Notes under the pieces: model-generated
Databases searched by the model: none
What the model saw: the letters and a program-made list of their open reading frames with translations, nothing else
Told to the model about the DNA's origin: nothing
Made by a program: the position numbers and the translations under genes
Origin: UBA7692 sp964650845
GTDB lineage: Bacteria > Bacteroidota > Bacteroidia > Chitinophagales > LD1
Direction: 5' to 3'
NCBI GenBank assembly: GCA_964650845.1
Contig: CAZYXR010000002.1
Span: 1 to 64,000, forward strand
Length of the DNA: 64,000 bases
Part shown: piece by piece, positions 8,314-17,990 of the stretch
Layout of the letters: the number at the start of each line of letters is the position of its first letter
How positions within the stretch are numbered: position 1 is the first letter of the stretch

Positions 8314-9528
8314 TTAGTAAACCGATACTTTATTTACTTGTGTTGCACCTTTGTTGCCTTCGGTTTTAAGGAAATAAACGCCTTTTGGCAAGGTAGATAC
8401 ATCAATACTGTGCTGCAATCCATCAACAGTTGTGCTTGATACTATTTGCCCCAATTGATTGCTTAGAGTAATAGCCGTTACCTGATTTAAACCGGTGATA
8501 TTGATTTGTGTATGTGCCGGATTAGGATACACAACAATTGTTTGATCCATTTTCACATCGCTCAAGCTGCTAACCAAGCCTGTTTCATAACAAACTGGAG
8601 CACCCAAAAATACTGCCGAAATACTGTCAATTTCATTGAACATAGCATTGTCTGCTTCCCATGGCACGTGGTCGGCACCTACATAAGTTTTCAATACATT
8701 GGTGATGCCTTGTGCAGTTAATTTTGGTTCCATTGCCCCAGAACCGCAAAGTGTAATAACGGTAGCTAATAGACCATTTTGAGTCAAGCTGTTAAGCACT
8801 CTATCAAAACCATAAGGAACGGTGCGGTCGCCATCGCCATGAGCGCTGAATATTTTTGGAGCACCGGGTTGAATCCACGCTGTGTCTTTTACACCGCCTG
8901 CAAAGTTCAATACGCCTTTTACTTTGTCGTAATATCCTGCATTGCCGCTGTTGCCATCTACACCACCATTTGCTGCTACCACAGTTCTTACATATTGATG
9001 AATAGGTACTCTAATATCGTTGGTATCAACAAGATAAGCGTAGTTTGCCGCTGTAATGGCACCCGCAGAATTGCCACCAACATACATTGCTGCAGTATCT
9101 ACAGAATAAAGATTGCCATTTTCTGCATCCATTGCAAAGAATCGAACCGCAGCTTTCATATCGCTTACTGCGCGAATAACTGCACCAGCCGCAACGTTTG
9201 AATCAACTAAATTTAAAGTGCTTGACTCTAAACGGTAATTGATAGAAGCCGTTGTGAATCCGCGCGATGCAAAGCGTCTTGCAATTTCCGATGAAGTTGC
9301 TTCTGCTTTGCTACCTCCCGAAAATGAACCGCCATGCGCCATCACCAACAATGGTCGCTTACCTGCCGGGGCACCCACGGGCAAATAAATATCCATAATG
9401 TTGCGAGCATGATTTGTAGAATACACAACATCAGATATTCTGGTTACCTGATAGCACTGCGCAATGCTTTGCTGTGTAGCGAATGCAATCATCAAGATTG
9501 CAATTACTGAGTGTAGAGATTTTTTCAT
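8314..9528 (-). CDS. Secreted alpha/beta-hydrolase (esterase/lipase-like) with T9SS sorting domain
   Basis: 404 residues. A Sec signal peptide (about 1-24, ending SIAQ) is followed by an alpha/beta-hydrolase: oxyanion-hole HGG at 65-67, nucleophile elbow GGNSAG with Ser154, acidic residue in GDGDRTVPYG (about 232-234) and His287 in GADHVPW. The HGG plus G-x-S-x-G layout is of the hormone-sensitive-lipase / acetyl-esterase class. The last 75 or so residues (VVYPNPAHTQIN to the end) are a T9SS sorting domain, so it should be surface-exposed or released. Substrate unknown; carbohydrate ester or lipid are both possible. Confidence 0.88.
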   Translation of the reverse strand: MKKSLHSVIAILMIAFATQQSIAQCYQVTRISDVVYSTNHARNIMDIYLPVGAPAGKRPLLVMAHGGSFSGGSKAEATSSEIARRFASRGFTTASINYRLESSTLNLVDSNVAAGAVIRAVSDMKAAVRFFAMDAENGNLYSVDTAAMYVGGNSAGAITAANYAYLVDTNDIRVPIHQYVRTVVAANGGVDGNSGNAGYYDKVKGVLNFAGGVKDTAWIQPGAPKIFSAHGDGDRTVPYGFDRVLNSLTQNGLLATVITLCGSGAMEPKLTAQGITNVLKTYVGADHVPWEADNAMFNEIDSISAVFLGAPVCYETGLVSSLSDVKMDQTIVVYPNPAHTQINITGLNQVTAITLSNQLGQIVSSTTVDGLQHSIDVSTLPKGVYFLKTEGNKGATQVNKVSVY

Positions 9529-9696
9529 GTTTAAATTTCGTTTGTTTATTGTTAGGCGAATGTAAAATATTATTGAAAATTCAACTTTAATAGATTGTGA
9601 AGAGAAGGTTGTAAATAGACAACAGTAAATAATGCAGATAGTTGTTTGCTTTTTGAGTTAGGTTTGCGAAACTTACAATTAAACCGTTATCAGTTA

Positions 9697-11235
9697 ATGA
9701 CATTTCTTTCGCGCACATTGCCTTTGCTACTTGGCATATTTTTGCTGAGTGTGTTGGTGCGCTTGCCGCAGCTAAATCGCCCACTTTCAAAACATCACGA
9801 GTTTTGCACGGCTGTGGCATTGCGTGTAATTTCAATTTGGAGCGAAAATGGTATTGATAAGTACGGTTTCAATCCTGTAATGACCTATAACAATGCTGCC
9901 GATAAAAACATAAATAATCATGCCAATGCTTCGGGTAAAATGATTGATACAGAAGGGAATTATTATTATGTTTCGCATCCGCCTTTTGCCTATTATTTTC
10001 CGTTTTTCATTTTTTCATTTTTACACATCACGCCCGATGTGCTGCCTTTGCAATTGCTTAATATGATGCTGCATTTATTAAGCGCAATGTTTGTGTATTT
10101 CACGGTTTGTTTGTTGAGTTTCAATAGGGCAAGAAGCTACCCGCATTTGGCATCGGTGGTGGCTTTTACGGTGTATCTTTTTTTGCCGCCCACACTGTGG
10201 TTTCAAGGCAATGTTTACATGAGCGATATGCTGGTGCACACACTATTTGTGGTAGGGGTTTACACAACATTAAAAATGATTATTCGCAGGAAATTCTATT
10301 CCGTTAAATACATTTTCTTTTATGTGGTGATTTTGTTTTTGATGATTTATACAAGCTGGCTTGGATTGTTCTTCGCCTTTGGTGTGCTTGTGTACAGTTT
10401 GTTGCATGTAAAAAACATAAGAGGTTTTAATGTGTTGATTGCCGCTACTGTTGTGGTTTCGCTTGTGGTGTTGCGCATCATTATTTATCAGTATTCGCAA
10501 ATCAATGGTGCCGAAGCATATCTTTCGGAGTTGATGAACCGCTACTTGTTGCGCGGCAGTTTAAGTGATACTAAACACGGCTTGCTCAGTTTTGTTTTTT
10601 CATACTTCACTTTGTTTGGCCGTTTGATTTTCAATTATGTAGCGAGCTATTTTCCGGTTTATGTATTCATTGCATTGTTTGGTTGGGTAGCAATTTCAAA
10701 GTCGAGATTAAAAATTGTTTTCAGCGAAAACGGCTATCGCTTTATATGGCTTTCTGTTCTGCCGGTATTGTTGATTCACGCTTTGTTTTTGAATTATAGC
10801 ATTCAGGATTTTACGGTATTGTATGCTTCGCTTTTTTTTAGCGTGTTGTTGGGTATTCTTTACGATAAAATTAAAAAAAGTGGAACTTATTCTATTAAAC
10901 AATTAAATGCTGCGGTAGTGGTTTTTGTATTGGTGTGCATTGGGCAGTTTTATCTTACAAACAAGCCTGGCGATGTTTCAATTTACGGTTCAAAATATGC
11001 CGATGCAAAAAAAGCGGGAGAAGCAATAGCAAAAGAAGCCCAAAAAGAGGAAGTGATATTTGTAATAGGCAAAGAGCCCGAGCCGCAAGAAGTGTGGTAT
11101 GCAAAGCGAAATATGCTATGGGTAAAAAGCGAAGGCGAAGCCATGCAAATTGTATCGCAGCGCAATTTGAACAAAGCCGTTCTTTTTAACTACGATGAAG
11201 AAGGTGTGCAACTGTTGAAGAGGCTACCTTTGTAA
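9697..11235 (+). CDS. Polytopic membrane protein, possibly a GT-C glycosyltransferase
   Basis: 512 residues with about ten hydrophobic segments and a soluble C-terminal tail of roughly 80 residues. The first periplasmic loop reads RLPQLNRPLSKHHEF, resembling the acidic first loop of ArnT/PMT-type GT-C enzymes that use polyprenyl-phosphate sugars, but the DE pair is not canonical. I chose ATG 9697 over the in-frame TTG at 9646. Donor and acceptor are unknown. It sits alone, convergent with pdxH. Confidence 0.6.
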   Translation: MTFLSRTLPLLLGIFLLSVLVRLPQLNRPLSKHHEFCTAVALRVISIWSENGIDKYGFNPVMTYNNAADKNINNHANASGKMIDTEGNYYYVSHPPFAYYFPFFIFSFLHITPDVLPLQLLNMMLHLLSAMFVYFTVCLLSFNRARSYPHLASVVAFTVYLFLPPTLWFQGNVYMSDMLVHTLFVVGVYTTLKMIIRRKFYSVKYIFFYVVILFLMIYTSWLGLFFAFGVLVYSLLHVKNIRGFNVLIAATVVVSLVVLRIIIYQYSQINGAEAYLSELMNRYLLRGSLSDTKHGLLSFVFSYFTLFGRLIFNYVASYFPVYVFIALFGWVAISKSRLKIVFSENGYRFIWLSVLPVLLIHALFLNYSIQDFTVLYASLFFSVLLGILYDKIKKSGTYSIKQLNAAVVVFVLVCIGQFYLTNKPGDVSIYGSKYADAKKAGEAIAKEAQKEEVIFVIGKEPEPQEVWYAKRNMLWVKSEGEAMQIVSQRNLNKAVLFNYDEEGVQLLKRLPL

Positions 11236-11239
11236 TGTA

Positions 11240-11881
11240 TCAAGGTGCTAACCTGCAAAGATTCCAATTGTTACCTTTTTTAGAAAAAACCAACCTATCA
11301 TGTACGCGGTTTGGCCTGCCCTGCCAAAACTCAAAATAGTCGGCAACTAAAATATAGCCACCCCAATGTTCGGGGCGCTCTATGTTATTGTCAAATTCAA
11401 CATCGGTAATTTTTTTATCCATCACTTCTCGTGTAGCAATTACTTCGCTTTGCGGAGAAGCAATTGCGCCAATTCTGCTTTCTATGGGTCGCGAATTAAA
11501 ATACTCGGTTGATTTAGCAGCATCAATTTTTTTAACTACGCCTTCTATACGTACTTGTCTTTCCAAAACATCCCAAAAGAACAAAAGTGATGCCTGTGGA
11601 TTTTGCCCTAATTCTTTCCCCTTTTTGCTGTTGTAGTTGGTGTAAAAAACAAAACCATTGGGGCTGAATTCTTTCAGCAAAACAATTCTTACAGAAGGCT
11701 TGGCTTGTACCGTTGCCGTTGCTAATGTCATCACATTTGGCTCAATAATTTTAGCTTCATCGGTAGCTTCTTTATACCAAAGTGCAAACTGCTCGAATGG
11801 GTTTTTCAACACACATTCTTCCGACAAAATGTGCTTGTCGTAGCTTTTTCTTTCGTTGTGCAAATCAATTTTAAAACTCAT
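11240..11881 (-). CDS. pdxH: Pyridoxamine/pyridoxine 5'-phosphate oxidase
   Basis: 213 residues, the usual length. FMN- and substrate-binding motifs are present: SVRIVLLKEF, FYTNYNSKKGKEL, NPQASLLFFW, RQVRIEG, and the C-terminal EFWQGRPNRVHDRL. The cytosolic reaction oxidises PNP or PMP to pyridoxal 5'-phosphate with O2. It begins nine bases after the hydrolase gene and is probably co-transcribed with it. Confidence 0.96.
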   Translation of the reverse strand: MSFKIDLHNERKSYDKHILSEECVLKNPFEQFALWYKEATDEAKIIEPNVMTLATATVQAKPSVRIVLLKEFSPNGFVFYTNYNSKKGKELGQNPQASLLFFWDVLERQVRIEGVVKKIDAAKSTEYFNSRPIESRIGAIASPQSEVIATREVMDKKITDVEFDNNIERPEHWGGYILVADYFEFWQGRPNRVHDRLVFSKKGNNWNLCRLAP

Positions 11882-11890
11882 TGTGCGTTG

Positions 11891-12550
11891 TTATAATTCG
11901 CTGCGAAATGCTTTGTTTAAAAAAGGGTTGGTTTTGCGTTCGTGCCCTATGCTCGTGTCGGAGCCATGCCCGCAATATACCTTAGTGTTATCGGGCAAAG
12001 TCATCAATTGTGTGTCAATAGAGTTAAACAAGGTTTCGCCATTTGCTCCGGGCAAATCATAACGCCCAATACTGCCTAAAAACAACACATCTCCGGCAAT
12101 CACAAAAGCATCTTTTTCACTATAGAATGAAACGCTGCCGGGCGAGTGGCCGGGTGTAAAAAGTATCTTAAATGTGGTGTTGCCGAATTGCACATTTTCG
12201 CCAGCTGTTAAATATGCTGTTGGTTTGGGCGGTGGTGGGCAATTGATGCCAAACATTCTGCCATACAAAGGCGCTTCATTCATTATTGGCAACTCCAATT
12301 CGTGAATGTAAATAGGCGTATTATACTTTTCTGCTACAAAAGCATTGCCCGGAATGTGATCTACATGGCAGTGAGTGTTTAGCAACATTACAGGGTTTAA
12401 CGACTCTTGCTCAATAAACGATTGCAAGATGTTGCGCTCTGCTTCATTGCTACAGCCTGGGTCTATAATTACACATTGTTTTGTTTCGTCAAAAACAATG
12501 TAGGTGTTTTCTGCGATAGCATTAAACGTGAATTTTTTTACAACAGCCAT
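11891..12550 (-). CDS. Metallo-beta-lactamase-fold hydrolase (glyoxalase II-like)
   Basis: 219 residues. The metal motif THCHVDH (an H-x-H-x-D-H variant) is near residue 60, followed by TPGHSPGS, AGDVLF and a C-terminal YCGHGSDTSIGHE supplying further ligands. The short single-domain layout matches hydroxyacylglutathione-hydrolase-like proteins widespread in Bacteroidota, whose thioester substrate is uncertain. It is upstream of pdxH in the same unit. Confidence 0.88.
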   Translation of the reverse strand: MAVVKKFTFNAIAENTYIVFDETKQCVIIDPGCSNEAERNILQSFIEQESLNPVMLLNTHCHVDHIPGNAFVAEKYNTPIYIHELELPIMNEAPLYGRMFGINCPPPPKPTAYLTAGENVQFGNTTFKILFTPGHSPGSVSFYSEKDAFVIAGDVLFLGSIGRYDLPGANGETLFNSIDTQLMTLPDNTKVYCGHGSDTSIGHERKTNPFLNKAFRSEL

Positions 12551-12611
12551 TTTAAATATTAGGCTGCAAATTTAGTTTGTTTTACAACAATGCCCGCTGG
12601 GTGTGTAGAAT

Positions 12612-13265
12612 TTAATCGCCCCAGCCTAAACCACGTGATGAGGCTTCGTTATCGGCACTTTGGTAGAATACATTTAGGTAAGCTGTGTCGCGCAAAAAAT
12701 CAATGCTGATTATTTCTACCCGTTGAATAGGCAAGCCTGTTCTTTGTCGAAGGTCCTCGAGCAATTCTTCTTTTCGCGATGGCTTTATAAGCTCAATTTT
12801 TTCATAAGTAACCTGCTTAAAGTTTTCGTGCGAAAGCTTGCTTTTATATTCCAAAAAGTAAGTGCAAGCAAGTATAATAAGGTTGGCAAAAAGCAATTCC
12901 GGCAAACCAATTTCTATGCTTGCAAGCGCATTGATTATACCAAGGGTAACGCTGATGAAAAGATAGGCCATTTCGCGCACCGGAATGCGCACGGTTTGAA
13001 ACCGTAGCATAGTAAATATGGCAAACAGACCAAATGCAAAACCTATTTTGAGCACCGCGCTGCTCAGCAAAAAGCAGATTAAAAAGTTTACGAGGTTGAA
13101 AAGAAAGAAGGTGAAAACAAAATCTTTGTTTCTATAAATTGGGTAATAAATATACCTGATGACAATAGTGGCAACTGCAAAATTTATTAGAAACCTGAAA
13201 ATAAAAACAGCGAGAGAGTTGTTTGCCGCGCCTGTAAGTTCCTGCATTAAATCAAGAGAATCCAT
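12612..13265 (-). CDS. DUF4956 membrane protein
   Basis: 217 residues from the ATG at 13265 (MDSLDLMQEL). Four or so hydrophobic segments cover about residues 15-140, with the conserved FTMLRFQTVRIPVREMAYLF between them, and a soluble C-terminal domain follows. DUF4956 proteins are commonly encoded next to VTC-like polyphosphate polymerase domain proteins. Here the start overlaps the end of that gene by 14 bases, which argues for translational coupling. A longer in-frame start at 13376 would lie wholly inside the upstream gene and is unlikely. Confidence 0.85.
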   Translation of the reverse strand: MDSLDLMQELTGAANNSLAVFIFRFLINFAVATIVIRYIYYPIYRNKDFVFTFFLFNLVNFLICFLLSSAVLKIGFAFGLFAIFTMLRFQTVRIPVREMAYLFISVTLGIINALASIEIGLPELLFANLIILACTYFLEYKSKLSHENFKQVTYEKIELIKPSRKEELLEDLRQRTGLPIQRVEIISIDFLRDTAYLNVFYQSADNEASSRGLGWGD

Positions 13266-14004
13266 TGGATGTTTTTTGCAGTTGTAAAAGTGTAGGTTTG
13301 AAAAGATTTTTTTTGACATTCTTTTCCAACAACGCCACCCCAATGGCGTATTTGCTGAACGATGACTCTTGCGCACCGCTCAGTTTCATGGCATCGCGAA
13401 CAGTTGTAGAAATGTGCGGCTGAGTGTGTTTTACTTCTACAACAATAATGTTTGACAGTGGCTTTTCGTCCAAAAAATTACCGAAGCAAACATTGCTGTC
13501 AATAGTTATTCGCTCCTCTGCTGTGTTGTTGTTTAATGTAATGCGGTTAAAAGTTGTGGAGATTTTTTTTTCTAAACCATTTATTGTTTTGTCGTGACCT
13601 TGTATTGCGTCCCACTCTTCGTTAGAAATTTCAAACATCATTTTTTGTCGCGGCAGGCGCAGCTTACCGGTTTGCAATCCTTTTAATTTATGTTTTACCT
13701 CAAAAAACACTTCGCCAGTAGTTGCATATTTTCTGATGCGTACTTTCATGCGATTGGGTTTGCCATTGTGGTGATCGTAATACAATTTGTAATCGGCAGT
13801 ATCAAAATATACCGTATCGTAAAAGTGTTGTCGCTGCCCGTTTATTTCAAGTATCGAAAAGCTTTTATTGAAATAACTTAGTAGTGGCAACAGTGTTTTT
13901 GCGGGCAAAATAAACTTTGTATCAAGGCGAAAAAGAGCAGCAACATTGTTGATGTTTTGCAAACCGATTGTTTCAAAAGAGTTTAATGCTGCGTCAAGTT
14001 TCAC
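13252..14004 (-). CDS. Polyphosphate polymerase (VTC) domain-containing protein
   Basis: About 250 residues with the VTC/CYTH-like tunnel fold signature: RLDTKFILP, a YFDTADYKLYYDHHNG strand pair, RMKVRIRKY, VFFEVKHKLKG and a C-terminal IVVEVKH. The alternating basic residues (R-x-R-x-R, K-x-K) and final E-x-K are what the yeast Vtc4 catalytic tunnel uses. No clear ATG exists: GTG 14004 or TTG 14034 may be the start. Whether it makes polyphosphate is not shown by the sequence. Confidence 0.82.
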   Translation of the reverse strand: MKLDAALNSFETIGLQNINNVAALFRLDTKFILPAKTLLPLLSYFNKSFSILEINGQRQHFYDTVYFDTADYKLYYDHHNGKPNRMKVRIRKYATTGEVFFEVKHKLKGLQTGKLRLPRQKMMFEISNEEWDAIQGHDKTINGLEKKISTTFNRITLNNNTAEERITIDSNVCFGNFLDEKPLSNIIVVEVKHTQPHISTTVRDAMKLSGAQESSFSKYAIGVALLEKNVKKNLFKPTLLQLQKTSNGFS

Positions 14005-14071
14005 GATGATGCAAGTTACAATTTTGTAATTCAATTAGATAAATTTACTTCGTAGAAAATTTAATAAAATA

Positions 14072-16054
14072 ATGAAGCAATTTTTCGCGCTGTTTTTTCT
14101 TTCAGTTTGTTTGTTTGTGGGTGCTTTAAATGCACAAGTGTGTACTCCCGACCCTGGTGTAACATCAGGTATTTCGCCAACATCTTCTAATGTAGTTTGT
14201 GCCAACAAGGGTCAGGCGTTCAGTCAGGTGTTTACCTTTGCCATTCCCTCTACAGTTGGTGGTTTTGCTACTGTAAGTTCTGTAACATTCGATAGTATTA
14301 GAAATTTGCCTTTGGGTTTTACTTATGCTTTTAATCAAACCCCAGCGTCTTATGCTGGAGGGGCAACAGGCTGTGTAACCATTTCGGGCACTACCAATGC
14401 AGCTTGTGGACAATACAAAATGCTGATATATGTAACCGTAGTAACCAATTTATTAACTACACCTTCTACCGAGTTGAGCGCATTGGCTACTCAATATAAT
14501 CTTGTAGGATTCGACCCGATTTATTTGCGCTTAAAAGAAACTGCGGGTACTTGCCCTGCGGTAAATGCAAACGGCCAAAACTTTACAGCCGACCAAAGCT
14601 GTGGTATTGCAGGTGGTATAGCCTCTGCTACTACAACGGCCGCTACCAACGTTGGGTTAAATGCTGCTACCTTAAATGGCATTGTAAATGCAAACTCAAA
14701 TGCTGCTACTGTTACATTTGAATATGGTTTAACCGCTTCTTATGGTTCTACGGTTACAGCCACTCAAAGCCCAGTTGCCGGAACAAGCAATACCAATGTA
14801 TCGGCAGCTGTTTCGGGGCTTACGGCTAACACAACTTATCATTTTAGAGTTAAAGCAGTAAACAGTGGTGGCACTGCCAATGGTAGCGATTTAATCTTTA
14901 CAACACTTGCACCGGCAGGCTCTTGCACACCAAACCCAAATCAAACTACTGCCTTTGAACCGGCACCCGAAGATTTTCAATGTGCCATAAAAGGAAGCCC
15001 TTATAACGAAACTATCTTCCTGAATTTTGGTGCGGTAAATGCGCAAGTGCCTTTCGACTCGGTACGAATAGACAGCTTAGGCAACTTGCCAAGTGGCATT
15101 GTAGGGCTTACTAACCAAAGCGATAAAACATATAGCAGCAATGAGTATGGCTGTTTTCAATTTTCGGGCACTACCAATGCTGCCTGTGGCCAATACAAAG
15201 TAAAAATGTACATCACAATTTGGACAACCCTTGCCGGCAAGCAAACAGGCGAGCTAAGTGCATTAGCTGCACTTTTTGGCGTTCAAATTCCAACCTATTT
15301 TGTACGGGTGGCTTCATGTGCGGGTGCTTGCCCTGATGTTGATCCTTCGGCAGGTGATTTTGAACCCAATGCCAATTGTCCTGTGCCAGGTGTTATTACT
15401 GCACCAACTATTTCGGGAGCTACTACTTTTTGCTCGGGCAGCAGCACTACTCTTTCGGCAAGTGCCAACTACCTTTCTTATAAATGGAGCAATGGCGCAC
15501 TTACACAAAACACAACGGTTACTTCGGCAAATACTTACACCGTTACAGTTAGCAACGGCTGCGATACTTCAACTGCCAGCGCAACAGTAACTNNNNNNNN
15601 NNCGCAATCGGGCAATACGCTTTCGGTACCAAATGTGCCAAATGCTGTTTATCAATGGCTGAAAGATGGAGCAGTTGTAAACAACGCAACAGGTTCTTCT
15701 TATACACCAACAGTTTCTGGAAATTACACGGTAGATGTTACGCTGGGAAATTGCCGCGATACCTCTAATGCTATTCAGATAACTATCAGCAGTGTAGAAA
15801 GCGTTTCGGGAATTTCATATATCAATGTAATGCCCAATCCGGCTAAAACACACATCAATATTGATTTGAAAGCAACCGAAAGTGTTACCGATTTAAAAGT
15901 GATGGATATGTATGGCAAAACGCTTAAAGATATTCCAGTGAATTCATCGGTAGTGAAAGAGAAAATTCAGATAGAAGAATTGCCTTCGGGTATTTATTTT
16001 ATTCAAATTGCTACCACTAAAGGAAAAGTAACACATTCCTTTATTAAGCAATAA
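14072..16054 (+). CDS. Modular secreted T9SS protein with duplicated Cys module, Fn3-like and Ig-like domains (contains assembly gap)
   Basis: About 660 residues. A signal peptide ends near LNAQ. Two related modules of about 110 residues follow (starting CTPDPGVTSG and CTPNPNQTTA), each ending in GTTNAACGQYK and ELSALA. Between them is an Fn3-like domain (LTANTTYHFRVKAVNSGG). After them come Ig/PKD-like strands (FCSGSSTTLSASA, YTVTVSNGC), interrupted by ten Ns at 15593-15602, and then a T9SS sorting domain (NVMPNPAKTHIN to the end). The reading frame is kept across the Ns, but the gap length may be arbitrary, so one or more Ig-like repeats may be missing. Function unknown, probably a surface or adhesive protein. 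Confidence 0.8.
   Translation: MKQFFALFFLSVCLFVGALNAQVCTPDPGVTSGISPTSSNVVCANKGQAFSQVFTFAIPSTVGGFATVSSVTFDSIRNLPLGFTYAFNQTPASYAGGATGCVTISGTTNAACGQYKMLIYVTVVTNLLTTPSTELSALATQYNLVGFDPIYLRLKETAGTCPAVNANGQNFTADQSCGIAGGIASATTTAATNVGLNAATLNGIVNANSNAATVTFEYGLTASYGSTVTATQSPVAGTSNTNVSAAVSGLTANTTYHFRVKAVNSGGTANGSDLIFTTLAPAGSCTPNPNQTTAFEPAPEDFQCAIKGSPYNETIFLNFGAVNAQVPFDSVRIDSLGNLPSGIVGLTNQSDKTYSSNEYGCFQFSGTTNAACGQYKVKMYITIWTTLAGKQTGELSALAALFGVQIPTYFVRVASCAGACPDVDPSAGDFEPNANCPVPGVITAPTISGATTFCSGSSTTLSASANYLSYKWSNGALTQNTTVTSANTYTVTVSNGCDTSTASATVTXXXXQSGNTLSVPNVPNAVYQWLKDGAVVNNATGSSYTPTVSGNYTVDVTLGNCRDTSNAIQITISSVESVSGISYINVMPNPAKTHINIDLKATESVTDLKVMDMYGKTLKDIPVNSSVVKEKIQIEELPSGIYFIQIATTKGKVTHSFIKQ
15593..15602. 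other. Assembly gap (10 N) inside the modular T9SS gene
   Basis: Ten consecutive Ns fall in an Ig-like repeat region where copies could have collapsed. The true length is unknown. Confidence 0.98.
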
Positions 16055-16083
16055 AAAATTACTGTTACTTTAATCTTCAAAAG

Positions 16084-16114
16084 AAAGCCAACCGAAAGCA
16101 AAATGGTTGGCTTT
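16084..16114 (+). terminator. Rho-independent terminator after the modular T9SS gene
   Basis: A 10-bp perfect stem AAAGCCAACC / GGTTGGCTTT with an 11-base loop, followed by TTGTTTT. Confidence 0.85.
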
Positions 16115-16130
16115 TTGTTTTCGTATTAGC

Positions 16131-16739
16131 ATGAAAAAAGGTGTAGTTTTTTTATTAGCAGCAGCAATGTTTTTTGCCGTGTTGTATGCACTACGAAATA
16201 CGCTGCTACCGCTGCCGGCAAAGTGGTTGATAAAGCAAGATACTTTGCAAAAAGCCGATGCTATGATTGTGCTTTCGGGGGGTAGTTTCGACCGTGGCAA
16301 CGAAGCTGCTAAAATTTACAAGCAAGAATTTGCACCACAAATAATTTGCCCGGGTGGCAACAAGGCTTATGAGTTTGAAATACTTGGTATGAACTTAAAA
16401 GAAAGCCAAGTAGCAAAAATGAATTTACAACGACACAACATTCCCGATAGCGCAATTATAATTGTGCCATTTGGCACCAGCACTGCCGAAGAAGCAAGAT
16501 ACCTCCTCCCAATAGTTAAAGAAAAAAACTACCGCAAAGTGATATTGCTTACATCGCTCTATCACACCCGAAGAGCGCATAAGGTTTTTGAAAATGTGTT
16601 TAAAAAAAGTGGTGTTCAATTTATAGTGCGCGGAGCAAAAAGCTCTCGCTTCGATGAGTATAAATGGTGGCAAAGCGAAGAAGGGTTAATAGCCATGAAT
16701 AATGAAATGGTAAAATCGTTTTATTATATTTTCAAGTAG
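16131..16739 (+). CDS. YdcF/SanA-like DUF218 membrane protein
   Basis: 202 residues starting at the ATG at 16131, right after a terminator. One N-terminal membrane segment (about 4-25) is followed by the DUF218 fold: DAMIVLSGGSFDRGNEAA, STAEEARYLLP and VILLTSLYHTRRAHKVF. Relatives (YdcF, ElyC, SanA) are linked to cell-envelope processes, with an unproved activity on nucleotide-linked or lipid-linked substrates. The aminotransferase gene begins four bases later. Confidence 0.85.
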   Translation: MKKGVVFLLAAAMFFAVLYALRNTLLPLPAKWLIKQDTLQKADAMIVLSGGSFDRGNEAAKIYKQEFAPQIICPGGNKAYEFEILGMNLKESQVAKMNLQRHNIPDSAIIIVPFGTSTAEEARYLLPIVKEKNYRKVILLTSLYHTRRAHKVFENVFKKSGVQFIVRGAKSSRFDEYKWWQSEEGLIAMNNEMVKSFYYIFK

Positions 16740-16743
16740 TGTA

Positions 16744-17892
16744 ATGGAAAGTATCTCATCTAAACTGCCCGATGTAGGCACAACAATTTTTTCGGTAATG
16801 AGTGCGTTGGCAAAAGAATACAATGCAATAAATCTATCGCAAGGCTTTCCGGATTTTAACCCTGACGAACGATTGCTGATGGCTGCCGAAAAAGCAATGC
16901 GAAGCAATGTGAACCAATATGCACCAATGGTCGGCAACACTGCTTTGCGCGAAAAACTGGCGCAAAAGTACAATGCCCTTTACAATGTTGCTATTAACCC
17001 CGAAAGAGAAATTACAATAACGGCCGGAGGTACTCAAGCCATTTTTACGGCAATTCAAGCAGTAGTAAATAAAGGCGATGAAGTGTTGATGTTTGCACCA
17101 TGTTACGATAGTTATACACCGGCAGTGCAGCTTGCCGGTGGCAAGTGTGTTTACTACAACTTGTACCCACCAAGTTTCGAAATAAATTGGAATGAAGTAG
17201 CGCAGTTGATAAACGCAAAAACGCGCTTGATAATTTTGAATTCGCCACACAACCCTACAGGAACCTGTTTAACCAAAACCGATTTTAATTGTTTGGAGCA
17301 GTTGCTTGAGGGTAAAGATATTTTGTTGTTGAGCGATGAGGTGTATGAACATATTGTTTATGAGGGTCGGCAACACGAAAGTGTTTTGCAGTTTCCTAAG
17401 TTATTTGAGCGCGCTTTTGTTGTTAGTTCGTTTGGCAAAACCTATCACTGCACCGGTTGGAAAGTTGGCTATTGTATTGCTCCCCCATTGCTTACAACAG
17501 AGTTTCGCAAGGTGCATCAGTTTAATGTGTTTAGTGTGAATAGCGTAGCGCAAGCAGCATTTGATGCTACATTAGATTACCCGGAAATGTATCAGGAGCT
17601 ATCAGAATTTTATGAAGGAAAAAGAAACTTTTTTGCCAACGCACTTAAACAAACTAAATTCAAGTTGCTGCCTTGTGCGGGCACATATTTTCAGTTAGTA
17701 GATTATAGTTCCATCAGCAATTTGCCCGAAGTGGAATTTGCGCAGTGGCTTACAAAAACAGTGGGTGTTGCAGCAATACCCGTGAGTGTTTTTTATCCCG
17801 AAGTGAAACAAAACAATACTCTTATACGGTTTTGTTTTGCGAAAGACAATTCAACCCTCGAAAAAGCTATTGAACTATTAACAAAGGCTTGA
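16744..17892 (+). CDS. PLP-dependent aminotransferase, class I/II (methionine aminotransferase-like)
   Basis: 382 residues. The fold-type I motifs are NLSQGFPDF near the N-terminus, NSPHNPTGT, LLSDEVYEHI and SSFGKTYHCTGWKVGY, with the PLP-binding lysine in SFGKT. The N-terminal SQGFPDF and the overall pattern are those of the YbdL / kynurenine-aminotransferase group, which transaminates methionine and aromatic amino acids; substrate is inferred from that. Co-transcription with the DUF218 gene is likely from the four-base spacing. Confidence 0.88.
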   Translation: MESISSKLPDVGTTIFSVMSALAKEYNAINLSQGFPDFNPDERLLMAAEKAMRSNVNQYAPMVGNTALREKLAQKYNALYNVAINPEREITITAGGTQAIFTAIQAVVNKGDEVLMFAPCYDSYTPAVQLAGGKCVYYNLYPPSFEINWNEVAQLINAKTRLIILNSPHNPTGTCLTKTDFNCLEQLLEGKDILLLSDEVYEHIVYEGRQHESVLQFPKLFERAFVVSSFGKTYHCTGWKVGYCIAPPLLTTEFRKVHQFNVFSVNSVAQAAFDATLDYPEMYQELSEFYEGKRNFFANALKQTKFKLLPCAGTYFQLVDYSSISNLPEVEFAQWLTKTVGVAAIPVSVFYPEVKQNNTLIRFCFAKDNSTLEKAIELLTKA

Positions 17893-17990
17893 TTTGCGGT
17901 ACTTTTTTTGCCATTCCTTTTTAAAACTTACTCACCGCCAAAACACCACCATTTTTTTCGGTAAAGAGGTAAATGAAAACCCAACAAAAC

